Of a DNA stretch of 10,684 nucleotides, positions 1 through 5,132 are shown piece after piece. Under the pieces are notes generated by a model. The model saw only the letters and a list, made by a program, of their open reading frames with translations, did not search any database and was not told where the DNA came from. A program made the position numbers and the translations under genes. The stretch lies in assembly GCA_016219075.1 (NCBI GenBank), contig JACRCJ010000039.1:1-10684 (forward strand), read 5' to 3'. Origin of the DNA: Deltaproteobacteria bacterium. GTDB lineage: Bacteria; Desulfobacterota; GWC2-55-46. How positions within the stretch are numbered: the first letter of the stretch is position 1; each line of letters begins with the position of its first letter.

Positions 1-30
1 AAACCCCGGGTTTCAACCACGGAGGTTCAT
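1..30 (+). repeat. Dispersed hairpin repeat, copy A (cut by window edge)
   Basis: This is the right-hand part of a repeat also found at 973-1025, 2348-2397, 4860-4909 and 8375-8431. Visible here are the small hairpin AAACC/GGTTT and the end motif GAGGTTCAT; the TTTTTAACGTTCTG end would lie outside the window. The stop codon of the neighbouring ABC ATPase gene (TCA at 27-29, read on the minus strand as TGA) lies inside the repeat end. Confidence 0.6.
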
Positions 31-728
31 AAATGGTGCTTGTGCTGGAAAAACGCCTTCTCTCCTCCGTACAGGCTCTGAAGCTGCTCGGTGCTGAGGA
101 CCTCTTTCGGCGCCCCGTAGCAGAGGTTCTTCCTGTTGAGGCAGAGTACGGTGGCGGCGTGCCTGTAGACGATATTCAGGTCGTGGGATACGAGGATGAC
201 CGTCAGGCCGAGGTTCTTCTGGAGGTGGTAGAGCATCTTGTATATCGACTCCTGACCTGCGATGTCGATATCAGCCGTCGGCTCGTCGAAGAGGAGCACA
301 TCGGGGCCCCCCAGTACCGCCCACGCCACAAGCACCCTTTGCCTCTGCCCGATGGATATCTCGCCGAACCCCCTTTTCAGGAGGGCCGCGTCGAGCTGGA
401 CGAAGTCCAGGGTCTCCCTTATCTTCTCTTCGGTTATGGAAGGGCCCCTTAGGTGAAAGAACTCCTTTACCGTAAGCGGCACATCCGTTTCGATGTCCAT
501 CCTCTGGGGCACATAGCCGGTCTTTATGTCAGGGGCCCATTTGATAGTCCCGGTGTAGGGAAGAAGCCCGATGAGGGACTTTAAAAGGACGGTCTTCCCG
601 GCACCGTTGGGCCCGATTATAGCGAGCACCTCGCCCTGGTTGACATCGAAGTTGACGTCTTCGAGGATACTCGTGCCGTTGATGGAAATATGAAGGTTTT
701 TTACCTCAAGTATCTTCATTTGACTCAT
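27..728 (-). CDS. ABC transporter ATP-binding protein, zinc/manganese (ZnuC-like) type
   Basis: This is the ATPase of an ABC importer and would power uptake through an inner-membrane permease. At 233 aa it has the usual family length. Visible motifs are Walker A GPNGAGKT (39-46), Q-loop VPQ (Gln75), signature ISIGQ (124-128), Walker B VLLFDEP (144-150, Asp148-Glu149) and the switch His182 in VSHD. The QRQRVLVAWAV stretch after the signature and the His-rich tail (HKHHL) resemble ATPases of Zn/Mn importers, so the metal role is inferred from family likeness. The signature is odd: canonical LSGGQ has Gly where this has Ile. The ATG at 726-728 has AGGAT a few bases upstream; an in-frame ATG three codons later is the alternative. 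No permease or binding protein is visible. They may lie beyond the left edge, since the gene reads leftward. Confidence 0.85.
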   Translation of the reverse strand: MSQMKILEVKNLHISINGTSILEDVNFDVNQGEVLAIIGPNGAGKTVLLKSLIGLLPYTGTIKWAPDIKTGYVPQRMDIETDVPLTVKEFFHLRGPSITEEKIRETLDFVQLDAALLKRGFGEISIGQRQRVLVAWAVLGGPDVLLFDEPTADIDIAGQESIYKMLYHLQKNLGLTVILVSHDLNIVYRHAATVLCLNRKNLCYGAPKEVLSTEQLQSLYGGEKAFFQHKHHL

Positions 729-753
729 TAATATCCTATAACAACAAAGAGGG

Positions 754-759
754 TGTCAA
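754..759 (-). promoter_or_regulatory. Consensus -35 hexamer upstream of the ABC ATPase gene
   Basis: A perfect TTGACA on the minus strand lies 25 bases before the ATG. The best -10 candidates (GGATAT at 731-736 with a 17-base spacer, or GATATT at 730-735 with 18) are poor. They would put the transcript start at or just inside the annotated start codon, implying a leaderless message or use of the second ATG (718-720). It may be coincidental. Confidence 0.25.
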
Positions 760-887
760 GTGTTTTATGGTTTTCGCCCCATCATAAGCCTCCTTGCCAC
801 TGTCGTTGCCGTCTATATGGGGCCGTGGCGCAAAGCCGGCTCTAATTTTCTTCTAATGTTTTCTTTGATAGCATCAAAGCGGGGGCA

Positions 888-907
888 ATGTATAAGTATA
901 ACATAAT
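888..907. promoter_or_regulatory. AT-rich near-palindrome, possible metal-regulator operator
   Basis: Between the divergent ABC ATPase gene and the cytochrome operon lies ATGTATAAGTATAACAT. Its outer arms ATGT/ACAT match perfectly and the centre is AT-rich. The arrangement recalls Zur/Fur-family sites (for example the TGTTATAnTATAACA core of enterobacterial Zur boxes), but the inner symmetry is imperfect. On the minus strand the same stretch contains TATACT (895-900), a possible -10 for the ABC gene with only a weak -35. Apart from this and the neighbouring entries I see nothing else in 729-972. Confidence 0.25.
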
Positions 908-972
908 ACCGTAGAAAAGAAATTAAGGGCAGAGACCGTAAATCCGGGATACCGTTATATCTCCGGCTGTTT

Positions 973-1025
973 ATTTTTAACGTTCTGGAACCCCCGTGGT
1001 TTTAAACCCTGAGAGGAGGGTTCAT
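973..1025 (+). repeat. Dispersed hairpin repeat, copy B
   Basis: A full copy. It begins ATTTTTAACGTTCTG, continues with the imperfect hairpin GAACC/GGTTT, and ends GGAGGGTTCAT. It lies about 50 bases upstream of the predicted promoter of the cytochrome operon, in the gap between divergent genes. Confidence 0.7.
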
Positions 1026-1076
1026 GCCGCCGGTAACCGCGGCCTTTTCAGGAGAAAGATAGCATTTTTTCATAAA

Positions 1077-1104
1077 TTGCCTTTTTTTCCGAAGTTGTTA
1101 TAAT
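1077..1104 (+). promoter_or_regulatory. Predicted sigma70-type promoter of the cytochrome operon
   Basis: TTGCCT (1077-1082), a 16-base spacer and a perfect TATAAT (1099-1104), preceded by an AT-rich stretch at about 1060-1076. The start would be near 1111, giving an untranslated leader of about 75 bases that contains the palindrome CGGCGCGCCG (1131-1140). Confidence 0.5.
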
Positions 1105-1185
1105 TGGCGCTATTTTTTAAGACCTTCTCACGGCGCGCCGGAGTTTTACGCCACGCCTTTTTAAAGTTCACAGGCGGTAAATCAT

Positions 1186-2340
1186 ATGAAAATAAGAGTA
1201 TGGGACATACCCACACGTCTGTTCCATTGGATGCTTGTGGCGGCTTACGCCGGTGCGTTTTTCACCTCAGAGAGCGAGTGGTTCCTTGAATACCATACGA
1301 TAGCCGGGTACATCATTCTGGGCCTCGTAACCTTCAGGGTCCTCTGGGGCTTCACCGGCAACCGTTACTCAAGGTTCGGTGATTTCGTAAAGGGCTTCAA
1401 AGAGGTCGGCTCCTTCGTCAAAGAGGCCGTGAGGCTAAAGCCGCCTCGGTACCTCGGGCACAACCCGGCCGTCGGGTGGGTCGTCGTCTTCATGCTTGTT
1501 CTGACCATTGTCATAGTCTTTACGGGGATAGCGACCTACGGCGGCGAGGAGAACAGGGGCGCCCTCGCCGGCGTTATTTCCTTCGAGGCCGCGAATGCGG
1601 CCAGGAAGGTCCACCTTATACTTGCCGACATAGCGATAGCCGCTATAATAACGCATATATGCGCTGCGCTCTTCCACGACTTCGTCTTAAAGGAGAACAT
1701 AATACTCTCCATGATCACCGGGACCAAAGAGGACCCGGAGTCATGGAGCGAAAGGGTTGAACACCTCAAACCCGAGGATGCGCCCTCTGCGGCCCGGCTC
1801 GCCGTATGGATCGTGGTCACCGTTCTCGGAGGTTTCGCCCTTATATACCTCCCGCCTGAGGGCAGGGGGGCGTTTACGGGCAGGGAGACCGTACAGGTGC
1901 TGGATGATTTGGGGTTTGCCGTTCTGTTAAAGCCGGACCCTGTCTGGAAGGATGAGTGCGCGACATCGTGCCACTCGGGCTTTCACCCGACGCTTCTTCC
2001 CGCGGCCTCATGGGAGAAGATAATGGGTTCGCTTCAGGACCACTACGGAGAGGATGTCTCTCTTGACGACGCCTCGCGCGCCGAGATACTCAAGTTCCTC
2101 CTGTCGGCCTCAGCCGAGCGCTCCACCACCGAGGCGTCCAGAAAGATACTCAATTCGATACCTAAAGACCGGGTGGAGTCAAGGATAACCGAGGTCCCGT
2201 ATTGGGTGGCCAAGCACGAGGATATAAAGGAGGAAGTATTCAAAAGGAAGTCGGTAATGAGCAAAAGCAACTGCGTTGCCTGCCATCCGGGCGCAGAGGC
2301 GGGGTCGTTCGAGGACAAGGACATCCGTATCCCCGGGTAG
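1186..2340 (+). CDS. Cytochrome b561-type membrane protein fused to a diheme cytochrome c (DHC) domain
   Basis: At 384 aa this joins a cytochrome b561-type membrane domain (about 1-225) to a DHC domain (about 250-384). Likely helices span roughly 12-28, 38-57, 97-117, 144-165 and 204-222. Candidate heme-b ligands are His14 (RLFHW), His37 (YHTIAGY), His143 and His157 or His164. Helix 5 would place the cytochrome c part in the periplasm. That part has two heme sites, CATSCH (258-263) and CVACH (363-367), plus the DHC-type blocks LLPAASWEKIMG, RITEVPYW and the end FEDKDIRIPG. The first site is CX3CH instead of CX2CH; the codons TGC GCG ACA TCG TGC CAC leave no doubt about the reading. Its role is probably electron transfer from the membrane (quinol or another donor) to periplasmic cytochromes. 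The start is ATG 1186 with a weak AGGCGG ribosome site. It is the first gene of a three-gene operon. Confidence 0.88.
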   Translation: MKIRVWDIPTRLFHWMLVAAYAGAFFTSESEWFLEYHTIAGYIILGLVTFRVLWGFTGNRYSRFGDFVKGFKEVGSFVKEAVRLKPPRYLGHNPAVGWVVVFMLVLTIVIVFTGIATYGGEENRGALAGVISFEAANAARKVHLILADIAIAAIITHICAALFHDFVLKENIILSMITGTKEDPESWSERVEHLKPEDAPSAARLAVWIVVTVLGGFALIYLPPEGRGAFTGRETVQVLDDLGFAVLLKPDPVWKDECATSCHSGFHPTLLPAASWEKIMGSLQDHYGEDVSLDDASRAEILKFLLSASAERSTTEASRKILNSIPKDRVESRITEVPYWVAKHEDIKEEVFKRKSVMSKSNCVACHPGAEAGSFEDKDIRIPG

Positions 2341-2347
2341 GAGACCA

Positions 2348-2397
2348 ATGAACCCTCCGGGGATCTAAGCCCACGGTGCTTTCAGACCGTTAAAAAT
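2348..2397 (-). repeat. Dispersed hairpin repeat, copy D, inside the cytochrome operon
   Basis: An inverted copy. Read on the minus strand it begins ATTTTTAACGGTCTG and ends GGAGGGTTCAT. Its hairpin arms are AAGC/GCTT where the other copies have AACC/GGTT, so both sides changed and pairing was kept. It fills most of the 87-base gap between the cytochrome b fusion and the SHP-type gene. Confidence 0.7.
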
Positions 2398-2427
2398 AAG
2401 ACTTAAGACTAAAAGCGGAGGTCTTTG

Positions 2428-2853
2428 ATGAAAAAAGGAATCAGGTCTTTTATCGCGGCATCGGTCTTTGCGGCGGCTTCGGCCTCTATGGCCGTGAGCG
2501 CGGCCGAACCGAACGAACAGGTCCGGTCGCTCGTCGATTCATACAAAAAGTCCTCCGGCGCACAGTCGTTCAGCGCCGAGGAGGGGCGGAAGTTCTTCAA
2601 CTCAAAGAGGACCCATTCGGTGAAGAAAGAGGAGCGCTCCTGCACCACCTGCCACACCACTGACCCGAGACAACCGGGCAAGACCATCGTGGGCAAGGTT
2701 ATAGAGCCTCTGGCGCCGTCGGTCAACAAGGAGCGTTTCACCGACCCCGAAAAGATCGAGAAGTGGTTCAAGAGGAACTGCACATGGGTGCTTGAGAGGG
2801 AGTGCACTCCCAGGGAAAAGGGCGACTATATCACCTACATGATGTCATTATGA
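2428..2853 (+). CDS. SHP-type (DUF1924) monoheme cytochrome c, periplasmic
   Basis: A small exported cytochrome of 141 aa resembling the sphaeroides heme protein (SHP) family. It has a signal peptide at 1-26 (KKGIR then an Ala-rich core, cleavage near VSAAEP) and one heme motif CTTCH (72-76). A C-terminal block WFKRNCTWVLERECTPREKGD holds Asn117-Cys118 and Cys126. In characterised SHP the heme has His and an Asn as axial ligands; the Asn leaves on reduction so that oxygen or other small ligands can bind. Asn117 sits where that ligand is expected, and Cys118 and Cys126 could form a disulfide; both points are inference from the family. Known partners are a diheme cytochrome c and a b-type cytochrome, and genes for both flank it. 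I chose ATG 2428 over the TTG one codon earlier because GGAGG (2417-2421) is then six bases away. The physiological substrate is not known. Confidence 0.85.
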   Translation: MKKGIRSFIAASVFAAASASMAVSAAEPNEQVRSLVDSYKKSSGAQSFSAEEGRKFFNSKRTHSVKKEERSCTTCHTTDPRQPGKTIVGKVIEPLAPSVNKERFTDPEKIEKWFKRNCTWVLERECTPREKGDYITYMMSL

Positions 2854-2875
2854 AAGTCCAACGCAAGGAGGAGAG

Positions 2876-3466
2876 ATGAAGATAAAAAAGTTTATACTGC
2901 CGCTTCTTTCAGCCGGCGCGCTCGTAGCCGCGATGACGGCTTTTGCCCCGGCTGTTTTTGCCGACGGGTATGAAAGGGGAGAAAGAGGGGATAGTGAAGA
3001 GAGAGGGGAGAGTGAAGGCCGCAACGGGAGAAACGGCGGGCGCATAATACCCCCGGCCGACAACGCCGCGTACAAGCAGGAGTGCTCGTCGTGCCACTTC
3101 CTCTACCAGCCGGGTCTCTTGCCGGCCCGTTCATGGGAGGCGGTCATGGGTGCTACCGGCAAGCACTTCGGCGAGGACCTCGCCCTCGACGAGGCGACGG
3201 TAAAGGAGCTCTTGGCCTATCTTACAGCCAACGGGGCCGATAAGCAGACCAACAGGAGGTCGACCCGGATAGCCGCGAGCATCGATAGCTCGTCCGCGCC
3301 GACCCGTATAACCGAGGTCCCTTACATGGTAAAGGAGCACAGGAAGATAAAGAAGGAGACCTTCTCAAGGCCCTCCATCAAGACCTTTTCAAACTGCGGC
3401 GCCTGCCACACCAAAGGGGCCGAGGGCAACTTCGAAGAGGACTTCGTGAAGATACCGAAGAACTGA
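2876..3466 (+). CDS. Periplasmic diheme cytochrome c (DHC)
   Basis: An exported diheme cytochrome of 196 aa: signal peptide 1-29 (cleavage near VFA-DG), a charged linker 30-57 rich in Gly, Glu and Arg, then the DHC domain from about 60 to 196. Heme motifs are CSSCH (70-74) and CGACH (174-178). Family blocks visible are YQPGLLPARSWEAVMG, RITEVPYMVKEH and the end FVKIPKN. DHC proteins of this type pass electrons to SHP, whose gene ends 22 bases upstream. An AAGGAGGAG ribosome site precedes ATG 2876. The domain clearly resembles the C-terminal half of the first gene in the operon, but its first heme site is a normal CX2CH. The linker looks as if it grew by repeats: an 18-base unit occurs twice (2984-2999 and 3002-3017, one base different). 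It is the last gene of the operon, followed by the terminator at 3620-3662. Confidence 0.88.
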   Translation: MKIKKFILPLLSAGALVAAMTAFAPAVFADGYERGERGDSEERGESEGRNGRNGGRIIPPADNAAYKQECSSCHFLYQPGLLPARSWEAVMGATGKHFGEDLALDEATVKELLAYLTANGADKQTNRRSTRIAASIDSSSAPTRITEVPYMVKEHRKIKKETFSRPSIKTFSNCGACHTKGAEGNFEEDFVKIPKN

Positions 3467-3481
3467 TGGGTCTTTGATTTT

Positions 3482-3543
3482 GCTTCCCGTTGCATCGGAA
3501 GAGCGCAACGGGAGCCCAGCCCTCCCGCCAGGGGAGGGGAGGC
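3482..3543 (+). repeat. Palindromic intergenic repeat, GCTTCCCGTTGC family, copy 1
   Basis: This stretch is nearly the same as 8533-8595. Both begin GCTTCCCGTTGCATC, continue with GCGCAACGGGAGCCCAGC and end GGGAGGGGAGGC. The arms CCCGTTGC and GCAACGGG form a hairpin, and a second hairpin pairs CCCTCCC with GGGGAGGG. It begins 15 bases after the DHC stop codon. A related CTCCCCC/GGGGGAG hairpin follows at about 3573-3593. Confidence 0.7.
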
Positions 3544-3619
3544 CTGTTTTGGCAGAGGTTCCGCAAAGCTCTCTCCCCCTTGACGGGGGAGGGTCGTGTT
3601 GGGGTGACAGATGAACTTT

Positions 3620-3662
3620 AGTCCGCTCAGGCCGGCGTGCCGGCCTGAGCGGACTTTTTTTA
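3620..3662 (+). terminator. Strong rho-independent terminator of the cytochrome operon
   Basis: A perfect 17-base-pair GC-rich stem (3620-3636 with 3639-3655) closes a two-base loop and runs straight into seven T residues (3655-3661). On the minus strand the stem is not followed by a T-run, so it works only rightward, for the cytochrome genes. Confidence 0.92.
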
Positions 3663-3675
3663 TTCTCTTTTAGGG

Positions 3676-3907
3676 TCTAAACCCCGCAGCTTGCTGCGCA
3701 ATACATTAGGCCTTTTTGCGCGCTGGCGCGCGCCTCGTCCTCTATTGCTCTCGCTCCTAAGCTCGCGCGCAATAAATACAGAGGCTTGCTTGCTCACTTT
3801 CCTTTATTCACTGCGCAATGGACCTGCTGTTTTGTTAAAAACAATACAAAACATCTAATAACAGGGCTTGTTTTCAGATACCCCGGAGCGAGCTGCGGGG
3901 AGGTTTA
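3676..3907. repeat. Possible miniature inverted-repeat element
   Basis: The left end TAAACCCCGCAGCTTGCTG and the right end, read in reverse as TAAACCTCCCCGCAGCTCGC, match over about 20 bases with a two-base gap and bracket about 190 bases without a credible gene. Inside are a GCGCGC/GCGCGC hairpin near 3719-3732 and an 8-base inverted repeat TGTTTTGT/ACAAAACA (3828-3835 with 3846-3853). Each end can also fold on itself, so these may instead be two members of a CCCCGCAGCTTGCTG palindrome family. The right end stops 11 bases short of the hydrolase stop codon. Confidence 0.35.
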
Positions 3908-3918
3908 ACGGGCGGCTG

Positions 3919-4656
3919 CTACTCTTTTGGTCTGCAGAGTTTTTTAAGGAGCGCCACCTTTATGCCGGTCCCCTCGAAGAGCGGGGGCAGGCCCAACGGG
4001 TCGAACTTGCGCGTAAAGAACCTCGGGTCCTTGGAAAAAAGCATCCCGGCCTCTATCTTGGGCTCGGGTTCGTCCTCCGGCGTGAAGTGCACGGGTATGA
4101 AGACCCCGGGGTTTATGAGCTTGACGGCCCTTACTATCTCCGCGGTATCTATGGCGTAGGCGTTGTCGCATATCGGAAGGATCGCGGCGTCTATCCCTTT
4201 AAGCCCCTCCATCTCCGCTATCCTCGTCGTATCACCCGAGAAGTAAATCCTCTGGCCTTGAAGCTCCACAAGAAAACCGCATCCTTCGCCCTTCATGTGA
4301 AAGCCCCTCGGCGTGTACGCCTCAACCCCGGTTATTGACACCCCGGAAAGCTCTATGGTCTGGCCTATCTTTACGGTGCGCGCTCCCTTGATATCCTCTA
4401 CGCAGTACTTGATGTAGCTGTCGTGAAAGGCGGCGACCCTGGTATTTGCGTCCCTTATGGGTGAGACGAACTCAGGCAGACAGTGGTCCACATGGTGGTG
4501 CGTGATGAGTATGAGGCCGGCCTTCGGCGGCTCAGGGTCGAGGTATACCGGGTCGAAGTATACCGTAAACCCGTCCCCGGCGGTTACCCGGACGGTTGAC
4601 TGGCCGAGCCATTCGTACTTAAGCCCGTTAAAAGAAATCTTCACAAGGTCTTCCAA
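3919..4656 (-). CDS. Metallo-beta-lactamase-fold metal-dependent hydrolase (UPF0173/UlaG-like)
   Basis: At 245 aa this is a single-domain hydrolase of the metallo-beta-lactamase fold, probably cytoplasmic, with no signal peptide or membrane segment. Metal-site residues are visible: the HxHxDH box HHHVDH (His53, His55, Asp57, His58), Asp142 in FSGDTT and His190 in PVHFTP. The early block YEWLGQSTVRV, the block GFHMKGEGCGFLV and overall length match the small-hydrolase branch that includes UPF0173 and ascorbate-6-phosphate lactonase. The substrate cannot be read from the sequence. The start is TTG at 4654-4656: GGAGG lies eight bases upstream on the minus strand, and the nearby ATG at 4670-4672 is in another frame and soon hits a stop. 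The gene stands alone, reading toward the cytochrome operon and divergent from the efflux operon. Confidence 0.85.
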   Translation of the reverse strand: MEDLVKISFNGLKYEWLGQSTVRVTAGDGFTVYFDPVYLDPEPPKAGLILITHHHVDHCLPEFVSPIRDANTRVAAFHDSYIKYCVEDIKGARTVKIGQTIELSGVSITGVEAYTPRGFHMKGEGCGFLVELQGQRIYFSGDTTRIAEMEGLKGIDAAILPICDNAYAIDTAEIVRAVKLINPGVFIPVHFTPEDEPEPKIEAGMLFSKDPRFFTRKFDPLGLPPLFEGTGIKVALLKKLCRPKE

Positions 4657-4699
4657 AGCGGCCGTCCTCCATTAATTGCCCTGTCCGCGGGCCGGTTGT

Positions 4700-4727
4700 A
4701 TTATACCAGAGCCTTCGTCCGCTATAA
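4700..4727 (-). promoter_or_regulatory. Predicted extended -10 promoter of the hydrolase gene
   Basis: On the minus strand TGGTATAAT (TATAAT at 4705-4700) is an extended -10 element. Sixteen bases further upstream is TTATAG (4727-4722), a weak -35, which fits because extended -10 promoters need little from the -35. The start would be near 4693, leaving a leader of about 37 bases that contains the GGAGG ribosome site. Confidence 0.5.
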
Positions 4728-4857
4728 TATCAGAAGACGGATTTAATATAAATGACCTTTGTGAACTTTTCACGGACGCGTAGTCTTGGGTTTTAGGCCT
4801 TAGGGCGTTCGGAATAAGCCTCAAATAAGCCGCACCTCCCCGTAAAAGCGGCTTTTT
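4723..4857 (+). ncRNA. Possible small transcript: TATAAT box to orphan terminator
   Basis: A perfect plus-strand TATAAT (4723-4728) is followed about 100 bases later by a hairpin, AAGCCGC (4827-4833) with GCGGCTT (4848-4854), running into TTTTT. No open reading frame lies between. The stretch also has the 13-base palindrome GTGAACTTTTCAC (4761-4773). A convincing -35 is missing. It may be a small RNA of about 120 bases, or a terminator shielding the efflux operon from upstream reading. I recognise no known RNA family. Confidence 0.3.
4827..4857 (+). terminator. Rho-independent terminator upstream of the efflux operon
   Basis: A seven-base-pair stem AAGCCGC/GCGGCTT with a 14-base loop is followed by TTTTTATATTTTT. 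No gene ends here on the plus strand. The minus-strand reading lacks a T-run. Confidence 0.55.
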
Positions 4858-4859
4858 AT

Positions 4860-4909
4860 ATTTTTAACATTCTTAAAACCCTGGGGTTTCAGGAACGGGG
4901 AGGGTTCAT
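4860..4909 (+). repeat. Dispersed hairpin repeat, copy C
   Basis: A full copy: ATTTTTAACATTCTT, hairpin AAACC/GGTTT (three-base centre, about 4876-4889), then ACGGGGAGGGTTCAT. It sits directly between the orphan terminator and the tetR promoter. Confidence 0.7.
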
Positions 4910-4925
4910 ACCCCCTTCATTCCTC

Positions 4926-4965
4926 TTGACAAAAAAAAACGAAAGTATTAAAGTAAGCACTTACT
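4926..4965 (+). promoter_or_regulatory. tetR/efflux promoter with overlapping TetR operator
   Basis: A perfect TTGACA (4926-4931) is followed after 17 bases by TAAAGT (4949-4954), a fair -10. Overlapping the -10 is the palindrome AGTAAG-CA-CTTACT (4952-4965) with six perfect pairs on each side, in the form expected of a TetR-family operator. A repressor bound there would block the promoter of its own gene and of the efflux genes behind it. The match to this particular regulator is inferred from position. Confidence 0.65.
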
Positions 4966-4976
4966 CACTAACTCTT

Positions 4977-5082
4977 GCGGCGCCTTTTTCCTTTTTTGCC
5001 GCGCCGCGGAGTATGGGTATTGCAGAGGAAAGACCTGAAGATATGTCAAAGCGCCCCGCTTTTCGTAGCGTCCGAGGTCTTT
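4977..5082 (+). promoter_or_regulatory. Structured leader of the tetR message
   Basis: The leader of about 170 bases holds two long inverted repeats. One is GCGGCGC (4977-4983) with GCGCCGC (5001-5007). The other is AAAGACCT (5029-5036) with AGGTCTTT (5075-5082), which encloses a nested AAAGC/GCTTT hairpin. The second is followed by GTTTTA, only a weak T-run. It fits no riboswitch class that I recognise; it may be an attenuator or simply a stable leader. Confidence 0.35.
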
Positions 5083-5132
5083 GTTTTACGGAGCGTTTAA
5101 AGTAACCTTTTTATAGAGTGACAGGTTCCACG

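Noticed and set aside
33..452. Plus-strand open frame of 139 codons opposite the ABC ATPase
   Set aside because: It lies entirely antisense to a gene with all ABC motifs, and its translation shows no recognisable domain.
1931..1980. Frameshift at the CATSCH motif
   Set aside because: The frame is the same before and after, with family-typical residues on both sides, so the extra residue is a whole-codon difference.
3919..4656. Naming the hydrolase as ascorbate-6-phosphate lactonase (ulaG)
   Set aside because: Only the general fold and metal residues can be seen, and no sugar-uptake genes are nearby.
4735..4857. 6S RNA or another housekeeping RNA
   Set aside because: The ends do not pair into a long rod with a central bubble, and the length is shorter than typical 6S RNA.
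5118..5132. GTG start for the TetR gene
   Set aside because: No ribosome site precedes it, and the added residues (TGST) are not part of the TetR fold. ATG 5133 is slightly better, though not certain.
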